A stretch of DNA of 21,122 nt from JBBQVS01 sp964250765 (GCA_964250765.1 CAXUHF010000094.1:1-21122), one strand, 5' to 3'; numbered from the stretch's first letter, positions 1-7,328 are shown. Numbers and translations are program-made. The notes: generated by a model from the letters alone, not told the origin.

Positions 1-1911
1 ATGCAAATTCTTTCGCGTCGCTCGAAGAACAACCCTGTGTTACTCGGCCCCGCAGGTGTCGGGAAAACAGCGATTGCCGAGGGGCTGGCACAGCGTATCC
101 TCGATGGCAAGGTTCCCGATACGCTCTCCAATAGACGTGTTGTCGCGCTCGATGTTGCGATGCTCACAGTAGGCACCAAGTTTCGCGGCGATTATGAAGA
201 GCGTCTGAAAAAGATTATGCAAGAGATTATCACAGACAAGGGCATTATCATCGTCATTGATGAACTGCATACATTGATGAGTAGCGGTGTCGCGGAAGGC
301 TCGATAGATGCAGCAAATCTCTTCAAGCCTATGCTAGCGCGTGGAGAGTTTCAGTGTATCGGAGCCACGACCTACGACGAGTATCGGAAGACGGTAGAGG
401 GCGATCCAGCGTTAGAACGCCGCTTCCAGCCAATACAGGTACGCGAGACGAACGCACAAGAAACAAGCGATATTCTACGGGGCTTACGTTCGCGCTATGA
501 GGCGTTTCATCATGTCACGATCAGCGACGAAGCACTGATGGCGGCGGTACGGCTGTCTTCACGCTACATCCAGGGCCGCTATCAGCCCGATAAGTCTCTT
601 GATCTGATAGATGAGGCGGCGGCACGTATTGGTGTACAGCGTACTGTGGTACCGGAGGACATTCGGCGCATGCGTGACGAAATTGTTATAGTGCAGCGTG
701 ACAAAGAGCATGAGATTCGTCAGCATAATTTCGCGCTTGCCTCACTGCATCGTGGACGCGAATTGCGCCTACGCCAGGATTTACGTACATTAGAATCTAC
801 ATGGCAGAGCCAGCAGCAAGAACACATGCCAGTGGTAGGAGAGCAGCAGATCGCAGAGATCGTCGCCAAGTGGACAGGTATTCCTGTAACACAGATTGCA
901 TCAGTAGAGGCACAACGCTTACTCATGCTGGAAGAAGAGTTGCATACGCGCGTTATTGGACAACATGAGGCAGTACAGGCAGTCGCAAAAGCGATACGAC
1001 GTTCACGCACGAATCTACGGAATAGCCAGCGTCCAATTGGTTCGTTTCTCTTTGTTGGTCCAACGGGAGTCGGCAAGACCGAGTTAGCGCGTGCGTTGGC
1101 AGGAACGCTTTTTGGCGATGAGGATGCGTTAGTCAAGCTTGACATGTCCGAGTTCATGGAAAACCATACGGTTTCGCGCCTCATCGGTGCGCCTCCTGGC
1201 TATGTTGGATATGATAGTGCGGGTCAGTTGACCGAGGCTGTCCGTCGTCGCCCGTATAGTGTTGTCTTGCTCGACGAAATTGAAAAGGCACATCCCAAAG
1301 TCTTTGATCTGCTCTTACAGATTCTCGATGATGGTTGCCTGACCGATACACACGGGCAAACGGTAGATTTCCGCAACACTCTTGTGATCATGACCTCCAA
1401 CGTGGGGACAGCATATGTCAAAGCTAACGAAATGGCCTTTACTCCGCGTCGCCGCAATAGAGAAGAGGAGGCAAGCATAGCTCACGAGAGGATGCGTGAT
1501 GCCGTTACACCTGCGCTAAAAGAGATGTTTAAGCCTGAATTGCTCAACCGTATCGACGAGATTGTGCTTTTTCATGCGTTAGAGCAGACCCACCTACATG
1601 AGATTGTCGATATCATGATCGCGCAAACGCAAAAACGTCTCTTGGAACAAGCCATCACAATGGAGGTGAGTACAGAGGCCCGTAACCTGTTGGTAAAACA
1701 CGGCTATGATCCTGTATATGGAGCACGTCCGCTAAGACGTACCGTGCAGCGTATGCTAGAGGATATGCTAGCGGAGGCGATTTTGCAGGGGACGTGCGTG
1801 CAAAATGATGCGATTGTTGTTGATGTTGTTGATGACCAACTGAGTCTGAGCCGGACGACACTCATGATAGCAGAGATGGCAACAACGACGAGTAAATACG
1901 AAGCGGCATAA
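1..1911 (+). CDS. clpC: ClpC-like ATP-dependent unfoldase, 5' end missing
   Basis: Two AAA+ modules of a Clp/Hsp100 protein that threads substrate proteins through a hexameric ring using ATP. The frame is open from base 1 and its first ATG lies inside the conserved block just before the first Walker A motif, so the N-terminal domain lies outside the window. Seen: Walker A1 GPAGVGKT at residues 16-23, Walker B1 ending D87-E88, arginine-finger region ERRF 139-142; a short middle domain of roughly 60 residues (about 210-280), which fits ClpC better than ClpB; Walker A2 GPTGVGKT 353-360, Walker B2 LLDE 423-426, and the NRIDE region of the second module. The ClpP-contact loop position reads M478-A479-F480 instead of the usual (L/I/V)-G-(F/L), so docking to ClpP is uncertain. 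The stop is followed one base later by a 34-bp hairpin. Family call is firm; ClpC rather than ClpE or another subclass is inference. Confidence 0.9.
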   Translation: MQILSRRSKNNPVLLGPAGVGKTAIAEGLAQRILDGKVPDTLSNRRVVALDVAMLTVGTKFRGDYEERLKKIMQEIITDKGIIIVIDELHTLMSSGVAEGSIDAANLFKPMLARGEFQCIGATTYDEYRKTVEGDPALERRFQPIQVRETNAQETSDILRGLRSRYEAFHHVTISDEALMAAVRLSSRYIQGRYQPDKSLDLIDEAAARIGVQRTVVPEDIRRMRDEIVIVQRDKEHEIRQHNFALASLHRGRELRLRQDLRTLESTWQSQQQEHMPVVGEQQIAEIVAKWTGIPVTQIASVEAQRLLMLEEELHTRVIGQHEAVQAVAKAIRRSRTNLRNSQRPIGSFLFVGPTGVGKTELARALAGTLFGDEDALVKLDMSEFMENHTVSRLIGAPPGYVGYDSAGQLTEAVRRRPYSVVLLDEIEKAHPKVFDLLLQILDDGCLTDTHGQTVDFRNTLVIMTSNVGTAYVKANEMAFTPRRRNREEEASIAHERMRDAVTPALKEMFKPELLNRIDEIVLFHALEQTHLHEIVDIMIAQTQKRLLEQAITMEVSTEARNLLVKHGYDPVYGARPLRRTVQRMLEDMLAEAILQGTCVQNDAIVVDVVDDQLSLSRTTLMIAEMATTTSKYEAA

Positions 1912-1912
1912 G

Positions 1913-1984
1913 AATAAAGCATGTAATAAGGACCATGTTAATGTGCATGAGCACATTAACATGGTCCTTATTACATGCTTTATT
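1913..1984. terminator. 34-bp perfect inverted repeat, likely bidirectional terminator
   Basis: Arms 1913-1946 and 1951-1984 are perfect reverse complements over 34 bp with a 4-base loop (ATGA). The hairpin begins one base after the clpC-like stop. The GC-richer core (GGACCATG...CATGGTCC) is followed by a T-rich stretch and preceded by its A-rich complement, so it could end transcription on either strand. It is much longer than an ordinary intrinsic terminator. The terminator role is inference; the base pairing is seen directly. Confidence 0.75.
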
Positions 1985-2009
1985 TGAACACAGGATACGA
2001 AATTTGCCG

Positions 2010-2015
2010 TATAAT
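2010..2015 (+). promoter_or_regulatory. possible -10 box (TATAAT) for gnd
   Basis: A perfect TATAAT lies 93 bp upstream of the gnd start, between the preceding hairpin and the gene. The best -35 candidate, TTGAAC at 1984-1989, is 20 bp away, longer than normal for sigma-70, so the promoter is tentative. Confidence 0.35.
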
Positions 2016-2108
2016 GAACCCGTATAGGACAGTTCACACGTGTAAAATGTGACACAACTAAGAGACTCGTCTTGTACTGAATAGTGGCAATGAGAAAGGA
2101 TTTCTATA

Positions 2109-3176
2109 ATGGAACTTGGATTAGTTGGCCTGGGTCGCATGGGTGCGAACATGGCAAAACGCTTATTGAACAATGGTCATACCGTAATTGGCTCTGCACG
2201 TCGTGATAGCACCGTGCAGGGTGCCTTGAAAGAAGGCGCAATTACAAGCGGCACAACCTCACTTGAGGAACTTGTAAAGCAGCTTAAACAGCCGCGTGCA
2301 ATCTGGTTGATGGTCCCTGCCGCCTCTGTTGATGCAACGCTTGAAGTGCTTATTCCACTGCTTGCAAAGGATGATGTGATTATCGACGGTGGTAACTCCT
2401 ACTACCATGACGATATCCGTCGAGCTAAGACACTCAAAGAGTTTGGCATTCATTATCTTGATGTTGGCACGAGTGGTGGTGTATGGGGGCTAGAGCGCGG
2501 TTATTGTCAGATGATTGGCGGTGAAGACGACATCGTGAAGCGTCTCGATCCCATTTTCTCAACCCTTGCCCCTGGTGTTGGTGCTGTGGAACGCACTCCT
2601 GGACGTGAGAAGATTCAGGGAAGCACGGCAGAGCAGGGTTATTTACACTGTGGACCAACAGGCGCAGGTCATTTTGTAAAGATGGTTCACAATGGTATTG
2701 AATATGGCATCATGGCAGCTTATGCTGAAGGTCTCAATATCCTGCACTATGCGAATATTGGGAAGGATCAGCAAACAATTGACGCGGAGACAGCACCTAT
2801 CAGTAGCCCTGAATACTACCAGTACGACATGAATTTGCCTGAGATTACTGAACTCTGGCGTCGTGGTAGTGTTATTGGATCATGGTTGCTCGACCTCACG
2901 GCGACTGCGTTCCTACAAAGTCCTCAACTCGAAGGCTTTAAGGGTCGTGTTGCTGACTCTGGCGAAGGGCGCTGGACGATTGCAGCAGCTATCGACGAAG
3001 CCGTACCAGCGCACGTACTGACGGCTGCCCTCTACGAACGCTTTAGCTCACGTGGTCAGGCTGATTTCGGCAATAGAATCATGTCGGCTATGCGCTTCCA
3101 ATTTGGCGGACACGTCGAAACCGAGGAGACGCATAAAATCGACCAATCGCCAGAAACTGGTGCTGGCGCGATCTAA
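2109..3176 (+). CDS. gnd: 6-phosphogluconate dehydrogenase, decarboxylating (short form)
   Basis: Converts 6-phosphogluconate to ribulose 5-phosphate and CO2, yielding NAD(P)H, in the oxidative pentose phosphate pathway (cytosol). At 355 residues it is close to the short, YqeC/GndA-type enzymes rather than the ~470-residue E. coli type. Seen: Rossmann motif GLGRMG 8-13, DGGNS 93-97, TSGGVWG 121-127, the catalytic K191 and HNGIEY 194-199, then the C-terminal helical domain. Short forms are often NAD-linked, but this one has R31-R32 just after the second beta strand, where NADP-type enzymes carry basic residues, so cofactor choice is open. The start is supported by GAAAGGA about 8 bases upstream. 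It appears to be a single-gene unit between two long hairpins. No zwf or 6-phosphogluconolactonase gene is nearby. Confidence 0.93.
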   Translation: MELGLVGLGRMGANMAKRLLNNGHTVIGSARRDSTVQGALKEGAITSGTTSLEELVKQLKQPRAIWLMVPAASVDATLEVLIPLLAKDDVIIDGGNSYYHDDIRRAKTLKEFGIHYLDVGTSGGVWGLERGYCQMIGGEDDIVKRLDPIFSTLAPGVGAVERTPGREKIQGSTAEQGYLHCGPTGAGHFVKMVHNGIEYGIMAAYAEGLNILHYANIGKDQQTIDAETAPISSPEYYQYDMNLPEITELWRRGSVIGSWLLDLTATAFLQSPQLEGFKGRVADSGEGRWTIAAAIDEAVPAHVLTAALYERFSSRGQADFGNRIMSAMRFQFGGHVETEETHKIDQSPETGAGAI

Positions 3177-3184
3177 ATTTTTTG

Positions 3185-3235
3185 ATGAAAGAAAACATGG
3201 TGGCGCATGACATGCGCCACCATGTTTTCTTTCAT
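3185..3235. terminator. 25-bp perfect inverted repeat, likely bidirectional terminator
   Basis: Arms 3185-3209 and 3211-3235 are perfect complements with a single base between them. The core CATGGTGGCGCATG is flanked by an A-rich outer left arm and a T-rich outer right arm (TTTTCTTTC), and a seven-T run lies just upstream at 3177-3183 region. It begins 8 bases after the gnd stop. In RNA the tip must open to form a loop. Confidence 0.78.
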
Positions 3236-3240
3236 TAGGC

Positions 3241-3269
3241 TTGCTTAAAACACGTGGATATGCTATAAA
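3241..3269 (+). promoter_or_regulatory. sigma-70-type promoter of dus, extended -10
   Basis: TTGCTT (3241-3246) is separated by exactly 17 bp from TATAAA (3264-3269), and TGC directly before the -10 makes an extended -10 element. Predicted transcription start is near 3276, giving a leader of about 70 bases before the dus ATG. It starts right after the gnd terminator. Confidence 0.6.
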
Positions 3270-3270
3270 A

Positions 3271-3304
3271 GAGACACTATAAAAACTTCATGAGACACTA
3301 TAAA
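3271..3304 (+). repeat. two 13-bp direct repeats, 21-bp period, in dus leader
   Basis: GAGACACTATAAA occurs at 3271-3283 and again at 3292-3304, exactly 21 bp apart (two helical turns). The CTATAAA part also overlaps the -10 box at 3263-3269. They could be a regulator binding site, alternative -10 boxes, or chance in AT-rich DNA. Function is unknown. Confidence 0.5.
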
Positions 3305-3344
3305 CATACGTTGCCTCATTCCCAGTACGCGAGAAAACATACAT

Positions 3345-4553
3345 ATGAAGCCTACATCTTTTTGGAATACTCTTGTACAACCTATTATTGGACTGGCACC
3401 AATGGATGGTGTCACAGACGCACCATGTCGCACGATACATGGTCTCTATGGACGACCTGATATTGTTCTCACCGAGTTTACCAACGTTGAGGGACTTTGG
3501 CGTGGAAGTGATCGTATCTTCCGCGATTTTCTGTATACATCAGCGGAACGTCCTGTGGTGGCGCAAATCTTTGGCTGCAAACCTGACTACTTTTATAAGG
3601 CGGCACATGTCGTGTGTGAACTTGGCTTTGATGGCGTTGACATCAATATGGGTTGCCCTGCAAGTGCTGTTGCCAACAAGGGCGGTGGTGCGGCACTCAT
3701 TCGTGTACCAGACGTAGCGAAAGCGATTATTCGCGCGACGCAACAAGGTGTACGCGATTGGGCAAATGGGCAAACACTTGAAGACCTGGATATGGAGCCA
3801 TCGCGCATTGAGCGTATTCGACAAATGAATGAGGATCGTGTACGCATTTGGGGCGATACGGCAAGAATCGAACGGCGTTTGTTGCCGGTCTCGGTGAAGA
3901 CACGGTTGGGCTATGACACCGTTATTATTACTGATTGGGTGCAGGACCTGCTTGAATTAGAGCCTGCAAACATCTCTATTCATGGGCGTACTCTTGTACA
4001 ACACTATAAAGGTGAGGCAGATTGGGACGCCATCGCTGCTGCCGCAGAAATTGTGCGCAAAACAGATACGCTTATCCTGGGCAACGGCGATATTCATACA
4101 CTCTATCAAGCGGCACAGCGTATTCGCACGTCTGGTGTGAATGGTGTGCTGATCGGACGCGCAAGCTATGGAAATCCCTGGCTCTTTCAAAAAAGAGAGA
4201 CGCTTAAGCAACTCTTGAACGCTGGTGTCAACCCATCTCCTGAAGACTTGCCGGATGTCTTGCCGACACGTGAAGAGCGTCTTTATATGGCCCTTGAACA
4301 CGCGCGCGTTCATGCGAAGCTTAAAGGAGAAGACCATTTCGTCGAGCTACGGAAGCATATGGGCTGGTATCTTGGTCACTTTCCAGGAGCAAAGCGCGTC
4401 CGCAACGAACTTGTGCATATCAACAGCCTTGCCGATGTCGAGCGTATCATCCAAAACGCACTCGATCATCCAGAGAGCTACAATGAGGATGTGCCAGCAC
4501 TTCCCATAGAGGAACCGCGCGACCCCGAATTAGATTTGGCTTGTGCAGTATAA
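3345..4553 (+). CDS. dus: tRNA-dihydrouridine synthase with a central insertion
   Basis: FMN-dependent TIM-barrel enzyme that reduces specific uridines in tRNA to dihydrouridine. Seen in order: substrate/FMN motif APMDGVTD 18-25, catalytic cysteine C104 in NMGCP, K185 in SVKTRLG, HGR 213-215, GNGD 246-249 and GRA 271-273 for the FMN phosphate, then a helical C-terminal domain. Length is 402 residues, longer than the usual 320-350. The excess lies mainly between C104 and K185: 81 residues apart here against about 40 in E. coli DusB. The extra segment, about residues 135-178, is charged and probably helical. Which tRNA position it modifies cannot be told from sequence alone. Start ATG has only a weak Shine-Dalgarno sequence (GAGA). 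The gene has its own promoter and is followed 10 bases after the stop by an inverted repeat. Confidence 0.92.
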   Translation: MKPTSFWNTLVQPIIGLAPMDGVTDAPCRTIHGLYGRPDIVLTEFTNVEGLWRGSDRIFRDFLYTSAERPVVAQIFGCKPDYFYKAAHVVCELGFDGVDINMGCPASAVANKGGGAALIRVPDVAKAIIRATQQGVRDWANGQTLEDLDMEPSRIERIRQMNEDRVRIWGDTARIERRLLPVSVKTRLGYDTVIITDWVQDLLELEPANISIHGRTLVQHYKGEADWDAIAAAAEIVRKTDTLILGNGDIHTLYQAAQRIRTSGVNGVLIGRASYGNPWLFQKRETLKQLLNAGVNPSPEDLPDVLPTREERLYMALEHARVHAKLKGEDHFVELRKHMGWYLGHFPGAKRVRNELVHINSLADVERIIQNALDHPESYNEDVPALPIEEPRDPELDLACAV

Positions 4554-4562
4554 TACATTACT

Positions 4563-4646
4563 TCGTAGGGACTCCGTTTAAGGCGNNNNNNNNNNGAACT
4601 TACTACAATATATGCAGCCGCCCCCCCTTAAACGGAGTCCCTACGA
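4563..4646. repeat. inverted repeat (at least 21-bp arms) around an assembly gap
   Basis: Arm 4563-4583 is the exact reverse complement of 4626-4646. The loop contains ten Ns. The right arm continues inward into seven Cs then CG-type bases (GCCG then C7), while the left arm continues as GGCG, so the arms may really be longer, with a homopolymer miscount or a collapse at the gap. Like the other long hairpins here it follows a stop codon closely (dus, 10 bases). It may be a terminator or a small palindromic element. Confidence 0.7.
4586..4595. other. assembly gap (10 Ns)
   Basis: Ten Ns lie inside the inverted repeat. Ten may be a placeholder and not the true gap length. Sequence that folds on itself often breaks assemblies, which fits the location. 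Confidence 0.95.
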
Positions 4647-4669
4647 CGATATTAATTCTAGGAGGTGTC

Positions 4670-5371
4670 ATGGATCGCGCTCAACAGTTCATACAGCTCT
4701 ATAATCAGCTTTCACGATATTTGCGAGAGCATAGCAACTCTGACACCAATCTACCCTTTTATCAACTCATTAGAACAGCCGCTACGACACATAGTACAGT
4801 GAGACGTTATCTGACTGACCTCAAAGAATATGGCGACTTACGGAACGCTATTGTGCATAACCAGACGTATCCACAACAAGTTATCGCTGAACCTACACAA
4901 GAGACGATAGCACAATTCACCCATATTGTTCAGAGTATTACCGCTCCTAAAAGGCTGATTCCGATATTTCAAAAAAACATTCATCTCTTCTCTGCACAGG
5001 CTTTACTTGTAGAAGCTATTGACTACACGAAATTCAAAGAGTTTTCACAGGTTGTTGTGCAAAGTAAAGATGGATTATCATTACTAAGCCTGGAAAGTAT
5101 CACGCTGTGGTTTGCAGAGCAACTCAAGGCAGAGATGAGTATAGCAAAGGTGATAATTGCCGATGCATTAATTCACGAACCTCCTGATAATGTACTCTTT
5201 ATGGCTCGTAATGCTCTTGTCGATGATGCACGAGAGGCATTTTCCACGACGCTTGCCCGTCCACATCCACGTTTGCTAGCCATCATTATCACCAATACGG
5301 GTAAGCGCACAGAACAACCTCTCGGCATTATCACACCTTGGGACCTCTTACAAGATGCAAGTACTTCCTAG
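4670..5371 (+). CDS. HEPN-like plus two CBS-like modules, uncharacterised
   Basis: A 233-residue protein. The true start is the ATG after AGGAGG (4660-4665 region); an upstream extension of the frame through the Ns is not credible. Residues 1-95 are helical and contain R58-N-A-I-V-H63, which matches the R-X4-6-H motif of HEPN-superfamily domains, many of which are RNases or nucleotide-binding helpers. Residues about 100-230 look like a divergent CBS pair: the first ends near the LSLLSLESI region (137-144), the second ends GIITPWDLL (219-227), the classic end of a CBS motif. CBS pairs usually sense adenine nucleotides. A simple reading is a nucleotide-responsive regulatory protein, possibly with RNA-directed activity, but no catalysis is shown. 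It is convergent with the SDR gene, 13 bp apart. The CBS call is likely; the HEPN call rests on one motif. Confidence 0.8.
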   Translation: MDRAQQFIQLYNQLSRYLREHSNSDTNLPFYQLIRTAATTHSTVRRYLTDLKEYGDLRNAIVHNQTYPQQVIAEPTQETIAQFTHIVQSITAPKRLIPIFQKNIHLFSAQALLVEAIDYTKFKEFSQVVVQSKDGLSLLSLESITLWFAEQLKAEMSIAKVIIADALIHEPPDNVLFMARNALVDDAREAFSTTLARPHPRLLAIIITNTGKRTEQPLGIITPWDLLQDASTS

Positions 5372-5384
5372 TAATCTTCCACTT

Positions 5385-6137
5385 TTAAAGGAGAACGCCT
5401 CCTGACACCTCTATTTTCTGCCCATTAATCCAACGTGTATCGTCGGAGAGCAACGCTGCGACGACACCGCCAATATCCTCTGCTTGACCAACACGACCAA
5501 GTGCCGTCTGTGAAGCAATTTGACGGTTGACAGCTTCGTTATCACGAACCATACCACCTCCAAAGTCTGTTGCTATGGCACCTGGAGCAACTGTATTGAC
5601 GGAAATGCCTCGCGGTCCAAGCTCGACTGCCATGTAACGAGTGAGTACCTCAATTGCACCTTTGGCTGCACCATAGGCACTATAGCCTGGGCCGGAGAAG
5701 CGTGCGAGTCCCGATGAAAGGTTGATGATTCGTCCACCATCGACAATCAAGGGAAGCAGAGTTTGCGTGAGGAAGAAGGCGGCTTTGAAATGGACATTGA
5801 CCATTTGGTCAAACTGCTCTTCGGTCGTCTCGGCAAATGGCGCATAAATCCCAAAGCCAGCATTGTTGACGAGGAAGTCAAAATTATCCCTGTTCCACGT
5901 CTGTTTGAGCGTCTCCTTTACTGCTTCTGCAAAGGCAGCAAAGGACTTCGTATTAGACACATCGAGTTGCAATGCAACGGCTTTGCGACCACTTTTTTCG
6001 ATCAACGCCACTACCTCTTCGGCTTCCTCTTTTTTGCTGTTGTAGGTCAGAAGAACATCCTGCCCTTGTGCGGCGATATTTGTCGCCATAGCTTTCCCAA
6101 GCCCACGGCTTCCACCTGTGATAATTGCTACTTTCAT
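5385..6137 (-). CDS. short-chain dehydrogenase/reductase (SDR), MerR-type control
   Basis: A classical NAD(P)-dependent SDR of 250 residues. Seen: cofactor motif TGGSRGLG 7-14, LDV with D59, NNAG 91-94, N114, and the catalytic triad S142, Y155, K159 (Y-G-A-A-K). The C-terminal INGQKIEVSGG stretch is typical of FabG-like SDRs. The start chosen is the ATG at 6137 because AAAGGA lies 6 bases upstream; a longer frame opens with TTG and would put that site inside the gene. An ATG at 6143 is also possible. Substrate cannot be assigned. A MerR-type promoter about 170 bp upstream suggests induction by a small molecule, oxidant or electrophile. The regulator gene is not in the window. Confidence 0.9.
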   Translation of the reverse strand: MKVAIITGGSRGLGKAMATNIAAQGQDVLLTYNSKKEEAEEVVALIEKSGRKAVALQLDVSNTKSFAAFAEAVKETLKQTWNRDNFDFLVNNAGFGIYAPFAETTEEQFDQMVNVHFKAAFFLTQTLLPLIVDGGRIINLSSGLARFSGPGYSAYGAAKGAIEVLTRYMAVELGPRGISVNTVAPGAIATDFGGGMVRDNEAVNRQIASQTALGRVGQAEDIGGVVAALLSDDTRWINGQKIEVSGGVLL

Positions 6138-6331
6138 GAACATTCCTTTCAAGAATATGTCTTATTTTTTTGCCAGATCAGCAGTGATCTTACCTATATC
6201 TTAGATAATCACTCTTGCTGTCTCGCTTCATGCTATCAAGTTAGCTAGTACGTTCATAGTAATAGAGCATCTGCTCACTCAAGTCACTGCCTGAAGCGTA
6301 AAGTAGGTTGTGTATCACCTAACATAGAAGT

Positions 6332-6362
6332 AGCATACGCTACCTAGAGTGCTCTAGGTCAA
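6332..6362 (-). promoter_or_regulatory. MerR-family promoter/operator for the SDR gene
   Basis: Read on the minus strand: -35 TTGACC (6362-6357), a 19-bp spacer, and -10 TATGCT (6337-6332). The spacer and -35 edge hold a perfect palindrome, ACCTAGAG-TG-CTCTAGGT, at 6342-6359. A 19-bp spacer with a palindrome between the two boxes is the hallmark of MerR-family promoters, where the activated regulator twists the DNA. Predicted start near 6325 leaves a leader of about 185 bases. Confidence 0.75.
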
Positions 6363-6633
6363 GAGCTTGTCACATCTTTTTTGGAAATGGATAAGAACTT
6401 CCTTAGGAAATCATGCTGTTACTTTCGCAGTGATGTTCTTATGTCAATAAGCCTATTGATATGTATCTATGTACCGATGATAGTATCTTGTGGAGGTTGT
6501 TGATGAAGTAGTACTGACATTCTTGGAAAGGAGGATAGAAGAGACTCCTCATGTCTCTTTGACGTAAGAAACGCTTGTCTAGCTGCTAAGACCCGCTACA
6601 CAAGCACTAGAAAAAACTTTGGAGGCAAACTTT
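6363..6633. other. upstream region of the WxL locus, no confident gene
   Basis: This stretch separates the SDR promoter from the WxL gene. No convincing sigma-70 promoter on the plus strand was found. A strong Shine-Dalgarno-like sequence, AAAGGAGGAT at 6527-6536, is followed only by a three-codon frame (ATG near 6551, then TGA). GAGGA and TCCTC around it could pair. It may be part of a leader, or a relic. Confidence 0.4.
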
Positions 6634-7215
6634 ATGACAATTCGTCATATCCATCCCCTACGACTACTCACAATTCCGCTTCTTATGGTAGTCCTGACAT
6701 TCATCACAAGCACTGCTGCATTCGCAGACTCTAGTCCTGGCTCAACAGTTGTTAATGGTGCTGGCAGCGTAACAGAGGCAATAACTACTCCAACTATCCC
6801 TCCAGTCACATTGAACGGTACAGATCAGACTGTGGACTATACCCTGCCAACTACCGTTGTTGATGCAACAGGGACTGGCAATGGTTGGAACTTAACGATT
6901 ACCTCTACAACCTTTACCACGGGTGGTGGTAGTCCGCATACCCTGGCAACAAATGCGTCAAGAATCGAGTCTGTTGCGGCTTCATGCGCAGCGTCAACGA
7001 CGTGTACTGATCCAAGTAACTCCGTCAGCTATCCACTTGCATTGCCAGCAGGAGCATCTGCTCCAAGTGCTGTGAAGTTTTTTAATGCTGATGTAAACAC
7101 TGGCATGGGCAGATTTACCGTTACACCAACAATCTCTATCGCAATTCCCGCAAATACCTACGCATCATCAGGTTATAGTAGCACAATCACTGTTGCGATA
7201 GTAAGCGGACCATAA
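6634..7215 (+). CDS. secreted WxL-domain surface protein
   Basis: A 193-residue secreted protein. The start is the ATG at 6634, 8 bases after GGAGG; a frame extension to a TTG at 6619 would swallow that site. Signal peptide: basic RHIHPLR, hydrophobic residues 11-27, likely cleavage after AFA (29-31). The mature part is rich in Thr, Ser and small residues. W85-N-L87 in GWNLTIT matches the WxL motif, and the C-terminal YSSTITVAIV strand resembles the end of a WxL domain. C118 and C124 could form a disulphide. In Firmicutes, WxL domains bind peptidoglycan non-covalently and work with a DUF916/DUF3324 partner; the next gene is such a partner, which strongly supports this call. There is no LPXTG or membrane anchor. 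Confidence 0.78.
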   Translation: MTIRHIHPLRLLTIPLLMVVLTFITSTAAFADSSPGSTVVNGAGSVTEAITTPTIPPVTLNGTDQTVDYTLPTTVVDATGTGNGWNLTITSTTFTTGGGSPHTLATNASRIESVAASCAASTTCTDPSNSVSYPLALPAGASAPSAVKFFNADVNTGMGRFTVTPTISIAIPANTYASSGYSSTITVAIVSGP

Positions 7216-7328
7216 TCGTCCTTTCTCTTAATGTCCGAATGAACATACGGAGGGCAACAACGAAGTTTCCTTCCCTGTATCCTCAAAGAGTTATTGTTTG
7301 CTTACCTTTTGTCAGGAGGATGTAGCGG

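Noticed and set aside
720..1184. 154-codon frame antisense to the ClpC-like gene
   Set aside because: It is a shadow frame: Ser/Cys/Arg-rich, no domain, wholly inside a strongly conserved gene.
1862..2173. Minus-strand frames crossing the hairpin after clpC
   Set aside because: They are made partly of the palindrome and extend into the gnd start; no ribosome site or protein-like features.
3271..3304. Possible CRISPR or tandem-repeat array
   Set aside because: Only two 13-bp copies with an 8-bp gap; no further units and no cas genes.
4541..4669. Upstream extension of the CBS-like gene through the N run to 4541
   Set aside because: It reads through unknown bases and an inverted repeat. A strong AGGAGG and ATG at 4670 give a better start.
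6138..6152. TTG start for the SDR gene
   Set aside because: It would place the AAAGGA ribosome site inside the gene; ATG at 6137 is well spaced from that site and starts at the usual SDR N-terminus.
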